Assembly: GCF_005280585.1 (NCBI RefSeq)
Contig: NZ_SZVO01000005.1
Location: forward strand, 268,272-332,271
Origin: Dyadobacter frigoris
Lineage (GTDB): Bacteria; Bacteroidota; Bacteroidia; Cytophagales; Spirosomataceae
Length of the DNA stretch: 64,000 bases
Direction: 5' to 3'
Below, piece by piece: positions 27,029 through 35,474 of this stretch. The position numbers and the translations under genes were made by a program. The first letter of the stretch is position 1. The number at the start of each line of letters is the position of its first letter. The notes beneath the pieces were generated by a model that was not told the DNA's origin, ran no database searches, and saw nothing but the letters and a program-made list of their open reading frames with translations.

Positions 27029-27060
27029 TTTGATAATTATAATTAATTGCTCTAAACTCG
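27029..27060 (+). promoter_or_regulatory. Probable promoter of the kdgF operon (TTTG, 20 bp, TAAACTCG)
   Basis: TTTG at 27029-27032 and TAAACTCG at 27053-27060. Both boxes are at exactly the same offsets from the operator as in front of kduD (40 and 64 bases from its CGTT). A transcript from here would begin with the 54-bp repeat array. Confidence 0.6.
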
Positions 27061-27128
27061 TCATATTCGATTAGTAGCTGATTTCAGATTAATATATGAT
27101 TTATCAAAAAAAGTCAATTATCAAACAT

Positions 27129-27796
27129 GGTGCAGCGTACCTAAGTAATTGTAGAATGGAAAAATAAACTTCCGAATCAAAAGGTGCAGCGCACCGTAAT
27201 AATTGTAGAATGGAAAAATAAACTTCCGAATCAAAAGGTGCAGCGCACCGCAATAATTGTAGAATGGAAAAATAAACTTCCGAATCAAAAGGTGCAACGC
27301 ACCGTAATAATTGTAGAATGGAAAAATAAACTTCCGAATCAAAAGGTGCAGCGCACCGCAATAATTGTAGAATGGAAAAATAAACTTCCGAATCAAAAGG
27401 TGCAGCGCACCGTAATAATTGTAAAATGGAAAAATAAACTTCCGAATCAAAAGGTGCAGCGCACCGTAATAATTGTAGAATGGAAAAATAAACTTCCGAA
27501 TCAAAAGGTGCAGCGCACCGCAATAATTGTAGAATGGAAAAATAAACTTCCGAATCAAAAGGTGCAGCGCACCGTAATAATTGTAAAATGGAAAAATAAA
27601 CTTCCGAATCAAAAGGTGCAGCGCACCGCAATAATTGTAGAATGGAAAAATAAACTTCCGAATCAAAAGGTGCAGCGCACCGCAATAATTGTAGAATGGA
27701 AAAATAAACTTCCGAATCAAAAGGTGCAACGCACCGTAATAATTGTAGGAAGAACAAAGAAATCCGCAAATCCAGAAAGGTGCAGCGCACCGTAAT
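27129..27796. repeat. 54-bp tandem array, 12 units plus a partial unit, in the kdgF leader
   Basis: Units begin at 27129, 27183 and then every 54 bp to 27723, with a last partial unit at 27779. Each starts GGTGCAGCGCACCG, a small palindrome (GGTGC/GCACC), then an A/T-rich segment containing AATTGTAGAATGG and CTTCCGAATC. Units differ at only a few positions (T or C after ACCG, CAG or CAA, TAGAA or TAAAA); the first and last are degenerate. Because 54 is a multiple of three, long open frames run through it on both strands, but these are 18-residue repeats without protein character. There are no spacers, so it is not CRISPR. It lies between a promoter module and kdgF and is probably transcribed. 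Confidence 0.9.
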
Positions 27797-27812
27797 ATTT
27801 GATCAACCAACA

Positions 27813-28157
27813 ATGAACCAAAAAGGAAAACAATTTATAAACGATTCAGATATCGACTGGCAAGATTTAGGAGGCGGCGTTAAACGTAAAATAATGTCTT
27901 ACGACGAAAATCTAATGATGGTAAAAGTCTCCTTTGAAACAGGTGGGATTGGCTCCTTACATAATCATGTGCACAGACAAATAAGCTATGTCGATAGCGG
28001 CATATTTGAAATTACGATTGAAGAAAATAGAAAAATACTAAAACAAGGAGATGCTTTTTTCATCCCTCCAAATCTCGTTCACGGCGCTTTATGCATTGAA
28101 AGAGGAACGTTAATTGACATTTTCACCCCTTTCCGGGAAGATTTCATATCAAAATAA
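27813..28157 (+). CDS. kdgF: KdgF-like cupin, cytoplasmic copy
   Basis: The ATG at 27813 gives 114 residues, the usual KdgF size; an upstream GTG lies inside the repeat array and is rejected. The cupin metal site is HNHVHRQISYVDSG (His, His, Gln) with the second-strand HGAL histidine. KdgF converts 4,5-unsaturated galacturonate monomers to the linear keto form used by KduI. There is no signal peptide. It is the first gene of a probable six-gene operon and is followed after 38 bp by a close paralogue with a signal peptide. Confidence 0.88.
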   Translation: MNQKGKQFINDSDIDWQDLGGGVKRKIMSYDENLMMVKVSFETGGIGSLHNHVHRQISYVDSGIFEITIEENRKILKQGDAFFIPPNLVHGALCIERGTLIDIFTPFREDFISK

Positions 28158-28195
28158 AGCTAATAAATACTACTCAAAAACTTGACATTCCTAAA

Positions 28196-28630
28196 ATGAA
28201 ATACGTTAGCCAGATTCTCAAAATATCATTTTTCTGCTCCATACTTTTTGTTTCAGCAACACAAACATTCGCTCAAAATGCCCAGGCAAAAGCTGCTAAT
28301 GGAAAACAATTTATCGTAGATGCAGATATTCCATGGCAAGACTTGGGTGGCGGATTGAAACGAAAGATCATGTCTTACGACGAGACGATGATGATGGTAA
28401 AAATTGATTTTCAAAAAGGTGGAATCGGGACAGCACACAAACATGTACATACCCAAATGAGCTACGTTGTCAGCGGTGTTTTTGAGGTTACTATTGGAGA
28501 TAAAAAACAAGTGTTAAAACAAGGCGACGGATTTTATATTCCTTCCAATATTATGCATGGTGCTGTTTGTCTTGAACCGGGCGTTTTAATCGACATGTTT
28601 ACACCGATGCGTGAAGATTTTGTTAAATAA
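28196..28630 (+). CDS. KdgF-like cupin, exported copy
   Basis: 144 residues: a signal peptide (SFFCSILFVSATQTFAQ) followed by a cupin very similar to the preceding gene (KQFIVDADIPWQDLGGGLKR against KQFINDSDIDWQDLGGGVKR). Its metal site HKHVHTQMSYVVSG and the HGAV histidine are intact. It should carry out the same ring-opening chemistry on unsaturated uronates in the periplasm. The pair arose by tandem duplication, with one copy retargeted. It is 55 bp upstream of the GH105 gene. Confidence 0.88.
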   Translation: MKYVSQILKISFFCSILFVSATQTFAQNAQAKAANGKQFIVDADIPWQDLGGGLKRKIMSYDETMMMVKIDFQKGGIGTAHKHVHTQMSYVVSGVFEVTIGDKKQVLKQGDGFYIPSNIMHGAVCLEPGVLIDMFTPMREDFVK

Positions 28631-28685
28631 AACCCTCCTCTATTCACTTACCCATTTTTAAAAAATCAATTTCACCCGTTTCCGC

Positions 28686-30596
28686 ATGAAACCAACGATT
28701 ACTTTTCTCCTTTTTTGTTTTTTGTCAATAACTGCAAACGCTCAGACGCCCTGGTCGAGGCGAATGGCGGATTCATTTATTGCCCGTAATAAAGATTCAA
28801 TTCTGGTAGGAAAAAGCACGCTTACCCGTTGGGATTACGAGCAGGGGTTGATGCTGAAAGCAATTGAAAAAGTTTGGTATCGGGCCGGAGAAGGTAAATA
28901 TTTTGAATATATCCGGAAAGATCTTGATCAGTATGTGAAAGAAAACGGAAGTATCAGAACGTATAAACCGGAAGATCTGAATCTGGATAATCTGCCAACT
29001 GGACGGGCTTTGCTAACTGCTTATCAGCAAACTCAACCGGATAAAGAAAAATACAAAAAAGCGGCTGATCTGCTTTGGAAACAATTGGAGGAACAGCCAA
29101 AAACCAAAGAAGGCGGTTACTGGCATAAAAAACGTTATCCAAACCAAATGTGGCTCGACGGACTTTTTATGGCCGAACCGTTTGCGGCAGAATATAGCGT
29201 CTTGTTTAATCATCCTGAACATTTCGATGATATCGCTAAACAATTTGAGCTGATTGAAAAATATGCTGTTGATCCAAAAACAGGTCTGATTTATCACGGC
29301 TACGACGAAAGTAAGGAACAGAAATGGGCTGATAAAAAGACCGGCGTTTCACCGCATTTCTGGGGACGGGCCATTGGCTGGTATGCCATGGCTCTGGTAG
29401 AAGTGCTGGATTATTTCCCAAAAGACCACCCCAAACGCGCAGAATTGATAAAATATCTTCAAAGATTGGCTCCGGTTTTGACTAAATATCAGGACAAGAA
29501 TTCAGGTCTGTGGTATCAGATTGTTGATCAGGGAAACCGTAAAGGCAATTATTTTGAAGCATCTGCGTCCTGCATGTTTGTTTACGCCTTGGCAAAAGGA
29601 TCCCGTTTGGATTACATTCCTGCCACTTACGCCGCAACCGCCAAACGTGGTTATGAAGGAATTTTGAAAACATTCATTGTAAAAGAATCAGATGGATTAA
29701 TCAGTATTGACAAAACCGTTAGCGTTGGCGGACTTGGCGGCACTCCTTACCGTGACGGTACCTATGAATATTATCTCAGCGAACCGATCCGGAAAAATGA
29801 TTTGAAAGGAGTCGGACCGTTTATTATGGCCAGTGTTGAAATGGAGATTGCTGCTGAAAATAATATTGGGAAAGGTAAAAAAGTTGCTTTGGATTATTAT
29901 TTCAACCACGAATTCAGAAAAAATGCGGGTCAGCAGGAACCATTTCATTATACCTGGGAAGACCGCCAGCATTCGGGATTCTGGCTTTGGGGTAATATTT
30001 ATCACGACTTAGGAGCACAAACGGTTTCCATTCCTGCTGCTCCAACTGCCGAAAATCTAAAAGGGATTGATGTCTACATCATTGTTGATCCTGATACTAA
30101 AAAAGAAACAGTTTCTCCTAATTTCATTCAGCCAAAAGACATTGCTGAAATTGAAAATTGGGTTAAAGCCGGCGGCGTTTTGATGCTGATGGCAAATGAT
30201 ACTTCAAACTGCGAAATCCCTCATTTCAATGAACTCGCGAAAGTTTTTGGTATTCAATTTACCAATAAAAACAGAAATATGGTACAAGGAACGCAATTCG
30301 AACAAGGCCGGATTGATGTCACCACTGACCGAAATATTTTCACATCGGCCAGCAAATTATATATCAAAGAATTATCTCCGCTGGCTTTATCAAATAATGC
30401 AAAATCTGCTTTAACGGATCACGAAGATATTATTATGGCTGTTTCCAAATATGGAAAAGGAACCGTTTTCGCGATTGGTGATCCATGGATTTATAATGAA
30501 TATCTGGACGGAAGAAGAATTGACAATAGTTTTCAAAACTTCGATGCAGCGAAAGAGCTTTCAATCTGGCTGTTGAAACAAACTGTAAAAAAATAA
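28686..30596 (+). CDS. GH105 unsaturated rhamnogalacturonyl hydrolase with C-terminal DUF4350 domain
   Basis: 636 residues with a signal peptide (TFLLFCFLSITANAQ). Residues about 20-440 are the (alpha/alpha)6 barrel of GH88/GH105, with the catalytic aspartate in PNQMWLDGLFMAEPF near residue 156 and conserved RAIGWYAMALVEVLDY. From about residue 455 a DUF4350-type glutamine-amidotransferase-like domain follows (GIDVYIIVDPDTKKE, WVKAGGVLMLMANDTSN). That domain is not part of the minimal enzyme. The barrel removes the unsaturated uronate from rhamnogalacturonan or pectin oligosaccharides made by lyases. The product is the substrate of the neighbouring KdgF proteins. Confidence 0.9.
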   Translation: MKPTITFLLFCFLSITANAQTPWSRRMADSFIARNKDSILVGKSTLTRWDYEQGLMLKAIEKVWYRAGEGKYFEYIRKDLDQYVKENGSIRTYKPEDLNLDNLPTGRALLTAYQQTQPDKEKYKKAADLLWKQLEEQPKTKEGGYWHKKRYPNQMWLDGLFMAEPFAAEYSVLFNHPEHFDDIAKQFELIEKYAVDPKTGLIYHGYDESKEQKWADKKTGVSPHFWGRAIGWYAMALVEVLDYFPKDHPKRAELIKYLQRLAPVLTKYQDKNSGLWYQIVDQGNRKGNYFEASASCMFVYALAKGSRLDYIPATYAATAKRGYEGILKTFIVKESDGLISIDKTVSVGGLGGTPYRDGTYEYYLSEPIRKNDLKGVGPFIMASVEMEIAAENNIGKGKKVALDYYFNHEFRKNAGQQEPFHYTWEDRQHSGFWLWGNIYHDLGAQTVSIPAAPTAENLKGIDVYIIVDPDTKKETVSPNFIQPKDIAEIENWVKAGGVLMLMANDTSNCEIPHFNELAKVFGIQFTNKNRNMVQGTQFEQGRIDVTTDRNIFTSASKLYIKELSPLALSNNAKSALTDHEDIIMAVSKYGKGTVFAIGDPWIYNEYLDGRRIDNSFQNFDAAKELSIWLLKQTVKK

Positions 30597-30632
30597 AAAT
30601 GTGCCGGTTATTATGATCAAGATTTACAACTT

Positions 30633-32162
30633 ATGAATCAATTATTTCGTGAACATTTACGGCGACTGCGGAATAATCCGGACGTGATCGTCCCAGACGA
30701 TTCCATTTTTCAATTACCCGAAAAAATCATTCAGTTTGGAACTGGAGCGTTTTTACGCGGACTGGCAGATTATTATGTTGATAAAGCAAATCGTCAGGGG
30801 ATTTTCAATGGACGGATCGTTGTCATAAAATCAACAGATCAGGGAGATTTGAAGGCTTTCGAACGGCAGGATAATTTGTATACGCTGGCTATGAAAGGCG
30901 TTCAAAATGGAAAACTTGTAGAAGAAACAATTATTTCTTCTTCTATCAGTCGTGTTTTATCGGCCAAAAATCAGTGGTCTCTCGTGCTTGATTGTGCAAG
31001 GAATCCTGCTATTAAAATTGCATTTTCCAATACGACCGAACTTGGTATTCAGCTAGTTCAGGATGATATCTATCAATGGCCGCCGGTCTCCTTTCCGGGA
31101 AAATTACTTGCTTTTTTATACACACGTTTCAAAGCTTTTGGCGGAAATCCTGATGCGGGTCTTGTGATCGCTCCAACTGAATTGATTTCTGATAATGGGA
31201 AAAAACTGGAATCGATTGTTTTGGAACTCGCGCATAGAAACGGTCTGGAAAGTTCGTTTATCGACTGGCTTGAACAATGTAATTCATTTTGTAATTCTCT
31301 TGTTGACCGCATCGTTCCTGGAAGACCTGACGATTTAATAAAAAAAGAAATTGAAGAACAGCTCGGTTACAAAGATGATCTGATGATTATTTCGGAATAC
31401 TATGGACTCTGGGCGATTGAAGGCGATCAAAAAGTAAAAGAAATTCTATCATTCAGTCAGGTTGATTCTGGTGTCATCATAGAGCCCGATATTGAATTAT
31501 ACCGTGAATTGAAACTTCGGATACTGAATGGTGCGCATACGCTCGGTTGCGGATTGGCGTATCTGAGTGGTTTCCAAACGGTAGCAAAAGCTATGGAAGA
31601 CGAATTGTTTTCTGCTTTTATAACGAATTTAATTCAGAACGAAATTGCTGTCGCTATTCCTTATCCGGTTAGTACGGAACGTACGCAAAAGTTCAGCAAA
31701 TTGATACTGGATCGTTTCAGAAATCCTTATATCGGACACAAATGGATTAATATTACGCATAATTACTCTGCCAAAATCAATTCAAGAGTGATACCTGCCT
31801 TTCTTGAATTCAACAAAGAATACGGCGTTGCACCCGAATATATGACTTTTGGTTTTGCGGTATATATCTTTTTTATGAAAGCTACCAGAAAGGATAGCGA
31901 TAATTATTACGGATTTTCCAACGGTACTTATTACTTAATTCAGGATCAGCGAGCAGCTTATTTTTATCAAAAATGGCAGCTTTCATCATTACCCGAAATG
32001 GTACATCTGATACTAAAAGATCCATTTATTTGGGGAACTGACTTAACAAAATTGGGGGTATCGGAAGATAATGTCGTCCACTATTTAGAATCTCTGGTCA
32101 CCCACGGCGCTGCTCAAACGCTCGCTGAGTTTCTTACAAAAAACGAATACGCCAAAATATAA
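30633..32162 (+). CDS. uxaB: Tagaturonate reductase (altronate oxidoreductase)
   Basis: 509 residues of the mannitol dehydrogenase/UxaB family. The N-terminal NAD-binding domain starts IIQFGTGAFLRGLADYYVDK. The C-terminal domain has the conserved LRILNGAHTLGCGLAYLSG with the lysine-containing helix region. It reduces D-tagaturonate to D-altronate with NADH in the cytoplasm, the second step of saturated galacturonate breakdown. Partners UxaC and UxaA are not in the window. It lies between the GH105 gene and the transporter with gaps of 36 and 34 bp. Confidence 0.92.
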   Translation: MNQLFREHLRRLRNNPDVIVPDDSIFQLPEKIIQFGTGAFLRGLADYYVDKANRQGIFNGRIVVIKSTDQGDLKAFERQDNLYTLAMKGVQNGKLVEETIISSSISRVLSAKNQWSLVLDCARNPAIKIAFSNTTELGIQLVQDDIYQWPPVSFPGKLLAFLYTRFKAFGGNPDAGLVIAPTELISDNGKKLESIVLELAHRNGLESSFIDWLEQCNSFCNSLVDRIVPGRPDDLIKKEIEEQLGYKDDLMIISEYYGLWAIEGDQKVKEILSFSQVDSGVIIEPDIELYRELKLRILNGAHTLGCGLAYLSGFQTVAKAMEDELFSAFITNLIQNEIAVAIPYPVSTERTQKFSKLILDRFRNPYIGHKWINITHNYSAKINSRVIPAFLEFNKEYGVAPEYMTFGFAVYIFFMKATRKDSDNYYGFSNGTYYLIQDQRAAYFYQKWQLSSLPEMVHLILKDPFIWGTDLTKLGVSEDNVVHYLESLVTHGAAQTLAEFLTKNEYAKI

Positions 32163-32196
32163 TTTCTAACCCCAGTCACTCTATCCCGTCGCAATT

Positions 32197-33501
32197 ATGC
32201 TTACAACCGAAATTCCGAAAATAGAAACTCAAATGACGAAATACCGCTGGCGAGTTGTGGCACTTCTATTTTTTGCAACAACCATCAATTATCTCGACAG
32301 ACAAGTTTTAGGTTTATTAAAACCGGCTCTGGAAGCAGATTTCGCCTGGACAGAAAAAGATTTCAGTCATATAGTTATGGCTTTTCAGGCTGCTTATGCT
32401 ATTTCGCTGATTGGTTTTGGAGCTATTATTGACAAAATCGGGACAAAATTAGGTTACACAATTTCAGTGGTTGTGTGGAGTATTGCGGCAATTTTACATG
32501 CTACTGCAACCGGAACTTTAAGTTTTGGTTTTATGCGTGCTTTACTGGGTTTGGGAGAAGCAGGAAACTTTCCGGTGGCAATAAAGGCCACGGCTGAATG
32601 GTTTCCTAAAAAAGAAAGAGCTTTGGCAACAGGGATTTTCAACTCCGGAGCTAATATTGGAGCGGTTGTTGCCCCCATTATGGTTCCGTGGCTTTTAGGA
32701 TCATATGGCTGGCAGGAAGCGTTCCTGATTACAGGAGCTTTGGGTTTTGTATGGTTATTTTTCTGGTTCAGATATTACGAAGTTCCTGCAAAACAGGCTC
32801 GAATTAACCAGGCTGAATTTGAATATATTCATAGTGATAATGAACCGGATACCAGTAAAGAAGCACCCGTAAAATGGCTTGATCTTTTCAAAGTACGCCA
32901 AACCTGGGCTTTTGTTTTTGGTAAAATGCTGACGGATCCGATCTGGTGGTTTTTCCTTTATTGGCTTCCATCCTATTTTGCCGAAGCTTTCAAACTTAAT
33001 CTTTCAAAACCCAGCATAGAATTGGTAATTGTTTATACCGCTACAACGATTGGAAGTATTGGCGGCGGTTATCTGTCTGGTGCTTTGATCAAAAAAGGCT
33101 GGCCCATTTTCCGCGCTCGTAAGACTTCCATGTTTATTTTTGCGGTTCTTGTTACACCAATTATGCTTGCTCAATACACAACGAATATCTGGCAGGCAGT
33201 TTTTCTGATCAGTCTGGCTGCTGCGGCGCATCAGGCGTGGAGTGCAAATATTTTCACAACAGCTTCGGATATGTTTCCTAAAAAGGCTGTGAGTTCCGTT
33301 GTAGGAATTGGCGGAATGGCCGGATCAGTAGGTGGAATACTTTTTCCGCTTATGGTAGGTATTATTCTGGATAATTATAAAACAGCAGGAAATATTGGTG
33401 GCGGTTATAACATCATTTTTATAATCTGTGGTTTTGCTTATCTGCTTTCATGGACTGTAATGCACTTTTTTGCTCCGAAAATGGAACAGGTGAAAATTTA
33501 A
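32197..33501 (+). CDS. MFS transporter, hexuronate (ExuT-like) group
   Basis: 434 residues with 12 predicted membrane helices. Family marks include TINYLDRQVLGLLKPALEAD in helix 1, RALLGLGEAGNFPVAIKATAEWFP (the helix 4-5 anion:cation symporter motif) and WWFFLYWLPSYFAEAF in helix 7. These place it in the ACS family that contains ExuT. It probably imports galacturonate or glucuronate with protons across the inner membrane. Its place after uxaB supports this. Confidence 0.9.
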   Translation: MLTTEIPKIETQMTKYRWRVVALLFFATTINYLDRQVLGLLKPALEADFAWTEKDFSHIVMAFQAAYAISLIGFGAIIDKIGTKLGYTISVVVWSIAAILHATATGTLSFGFMRALLGLGEAGNFPVAIKATAEWFPKKERALATGIFNSGANIGAVVAPIMVPWLLGSYGWQEAFLITGALGFVWLFFWFRYYEVPAKQARINQAEFEYIHSDNEPDTSKEAPVKWLDLFKVRQTWAFVFGKMLTDPIWWFFLYWLPSYFAEAFKLNLSKPSIELVIVYTATTIGSIGGGYLSGALIKKGWPIFRARKTSMFIFAVLVTPIMLAQYTTNIWQAVFLISLAAAAHQAWSANIFTTASDMFPKKAVSSVVGIGGMAGSVGGILFPLMVGIILDNYKTAGNIGGGYNIIFIICGFAYLLSWTVMHFFAPKMEQVKI

Positions 33502-33582
33502 CAAGGCTTTCGGCTGTCAGTGATCGGCTTTTATTCCTAAGGTTTAAAACATTTTAATGACTCAAATTATTTTAGTGAAATT

Positions 33583-34017
33583 ATGAAAAGAACATTTTTT
33601 GTTGCCGCCTTTTTTTTACTTACAAGTCTGAGCACTTTCGCACAAAGCGCTGATGAAAAGGCGGTCGGCGATGCGGTCGAAAAGCTTAGAAAAGCAATTA
33701 TTGATGCCGATGGAGCGACATTGACTAAACTGACTTCTCCCTTATTATCTTACGGACACTCCAATGGAAATCTGGAAGATCAAAAGGAGTTCGTTCGCGC
33801 TATTACAAGCGGTGAATCACATTTTACTCGTATTGATCTTTCGGATCAAACGATTTCAATTTCAGGAGATCTGGCTATCGTTCGTCATAAACTGATGGGC
33901 GATACACATAATAAAGGGAAAGATCCTGCACCTGTGAAGTTAGGTGTGCTTTATGTTTGGCAGAAAGTGAAAGGAAATTGGTTGTTGTTGGGGAGACAGG
34001 CGTTTAAATTGCTTTGA
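33583..34017 (+). CDS. Exported NTF2-like (DUF4440/SnoaL-type) protein
   Basis: 144 residues: a signal peptide (FFVAAFFLLTSLSTFAQ) then a compact NTF2-like cone fold (AVEKLRKAIIDADGATLTKL, FVRAITSGESHFTRID, LYVWQKVKGNWLLLGRQAFKL). Members of this fold bind small molecules or act as isomerases or accessory subunits. It is 81 bp after the transporter and probably the last gene of the kdgF operon. Function unknown. Confidence 0.75.
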   Translation: MKRTFFVAAFFLLTSLSTFAQSADEKAVGDAVEKLRKAIIDADGATLTKLTSPLLSYGHSNGNLEDQKEFVRAITSGESHFTRIDLSDQTISISGDLAIVRHKLMGDTHNKGKDPAPVKLGVLYVWQKVKGNWLLLGRQAFKLL

Positions 34018-34069
34018 TTTTTTTGACAATCAAATTCTATTAAAAATTCCCAAATAATATAAATTTTTC

Positions 34070-34194
34070 GGGCAATCGTTGGGGCAATCCCTCGTGGTTG
34101 CCCTTTTTCAATTATCCGGAAATTAATTCCGGGCTTGGGGTCTGCGACTACAACCTTCCGGGGATTATTGGGCGACCACAAGGGTCGCCCCTAC
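34070..34194. repeat. REP doublet at the 3' end of the RAYT gene
   Basis: Two palindromes in order: GGGGCAATCCCTCGTGGTTG then CCC at 34081-34103, and GGGCGACCACAAGGGTCGCC then C at 34170-34190. The trailing CTAC supplies the reverse-strand stop codon of the transposase. The same ordered pair recurs at 34450-34524. Confidence 0.8.
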
Positions 34195-34795
34195 CGAAAC
34201 CTATCCTCGTTCCATCTTTTTGGGTTTTCTATGATGTAATTGGCTATGTTGTTTAATGAAATTTCGTTTCTGATGATATGCTCGTAATAATTGCGCTGCC
34301 ATAATTTCTTATCAAATCTTTTCCAGTTAGAGGTTTTTATTCCTTGAATGTATTTTACGGTTGTGAGAGATTTAAAGGCTGAAACTATATCTCCAACCGT
34401 TGGAGGCTTCAGCAGGGCTTCAGTTGAAGCAATCGTTGGGACATCCGTTGGGGCAATCCCTTGTGGTTGCCCTTTTCCTTTTCCTATATCTGGGTTGTCC
34501 AGGGCGCGACCACAAGGGTCGCCCCTACGATCTCCAAAACCGCGTGAAAATGATTTGGCATGATTACGAATTCATGCAATCGGATATTTCCAAAACGATC
34601 AGGCAAATTCAGCCATTCTTCCTCAATCATTTTCCCAGCATCGTTCAAAATCATTTCTCCGCTAATTATTTCTCCGAAAAAATATTCCCGATACTGACAA
34701 CAACATGTTAAAAAGTATAACCCTTCTTTTGAATAATCGTAACAATGTAATCGTATTGACCGTCGGTGATGAATTTCCGGATCATAATAACCCAT
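34191..34795 (-). pseudogene. REP-associated tyrosine transposase (RAYT/Y1_Tnp), frameshifted
   Basis: The N-terminal 90 residues include YFLTCCCQYREYFFGE and the metal-binding HUH motif FVIMPNHFHAVLEI (His82, His84). The frame then runs into a stop at 34484. The rest continues in another frame: PTVGDIVSAFKSLTTVKYIQ, WKRFDKKLWQRNYYEHIIRN (with the probable catalytic tyrosine) and NYIIENPKRWNEDR, stop at 34191. Removing the two extra bases that spoil the palindrome GGTCGC(GC)CC near 34504 restores one continuous frame of about 200 residues. The linker between the halves is made of translated REP sequence. Such proteins cut single-stranded REP hairpins. It could also be a sequencing error. Confidence 0.85.
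34450..34524. repeat. REP doublet inside the RAYT coding region
   Basis: GGGGCAATCCCTTGTGGTTG then CCC at 34450-34472, and GGGCGCGACC-ACAA-GGGTCGCCC at 34502-34524. This is the same pair and order as at 34081-34190. The second palindrome carries two extra bases compared with its sibling, which are the frameshift of the transposase. Confidence 0.8.
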
Positions 34796-34922
34796 AACTT
34801 TTACAGATTTGAAAGTGTAAAAGTTACTGACGCAGATTTGCCAAAAAGTAATGACCTGGCAATTACAAGTTTTAAAAGTTATGATTTAATAACCACCTTT
34901 CAGGACACCGAAATGTTTTTTT

Positions 34923-35474
34923 CTATTTTTCATCATACACTTTCAAACTGCCTTTGTAAAATCCAGTCAGCTGTTTTCCGGCCAGATCTTCTTTACAATC
35001 GAAAGTGATCGTATAATCGTTTCCCTCTTTTTTCACGACAACTTTCCCAGACATAATTTCATGAAATTCACCTTGGGAAGTGGCGTAATTGGCATTAAAA
35101 ACAGTGTACGAGTTGCTAAAAGTCTTTGCCTTATAAGTGAAATAAGGATCAAAAGTATATTCGCCATCACCTAATATGGTAGAAGTAGGGCTAAATATTT
35201 CGAAATATACCGTGTGTCCTGTACCGGATGTTGAATCAATCTTACCGCCGCTTTCATGAATTTTAATACCCGATGAGTAAAGGAATAAAACCTGCGCATT
35301 CCCTTGACTTGACGATAATTGACCAAAATCCAGAATAAGACCGCTGGCAAGTTCAAAATCAGTACCATCATAAGTGACTATATTTTTCGGAACTATTTCA
35401 TCATCCTTTTTACATCCGGAAAAGATAAAAGTGATGATGACAAGAAGAAAAAATGATTTGGTAAAGTGCAACAT
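34923..35474 (-). CDS. Putative lipoprotein of unknown function
   Basis: The ATG at 35474 (MLHFTKSFFLLVIITFIFSG then Cys21) gives a proper lipoprotein signal; the upstream ATG does not. The 183-residue product is beta-rich, with alternating polar and aromatic residues typical of small Bacteroidota surface lipoproteins (TVYFEIFSPTSTILGDGEYT, TITFDCKEDLAGKQLTGFY). No catalytic motif was recognised. It stands alone between the RAYT pseudogene and the ATP-grasp gene. Confidence 0.65.
   Translation of the reverse strand: MLHFTKSFFLLVIITFIFSGCKKDDEIVPKNIVTYDGTDFELASGLILDFGQLSSSQGNAQVLFLYSSGIKIHESGGKIDSTSGTGHTVYFEIFSPTSTILGDGEYTFDPYFTYKAKTFSNSYTVFNANYATSQGEFHEIMSGKVVVKKEGNDYTITFDCKEDLAGKQLTGFYKGSLKVYDEK

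Noticed and set aside
27129..27796. CRISPR array
   Set aside because: The units are contiguous with no unique spacers, and no cas gene is present.
27104..27813. Three long open frames (200-230 codons) on both strands through the 54-bp array, as a repeat protein
   Set aside because: The unit is a multiple of three so any stop-free frame stays open. Differences between units change residues without sparing coding sense, and none has a credible start or composition.
34796..34922. Possible protein fragment on the + strand after the RAYT start (NFYRFESVKVTDADLPKSND-like)
   Set aside because: It is too short, has no start of its own and matches no family I recognise. A 10-bp inverted repeat (TAACTTTTAC/GTAAAAGTTA) at 34793-34833 makes it more likely to be an element end.
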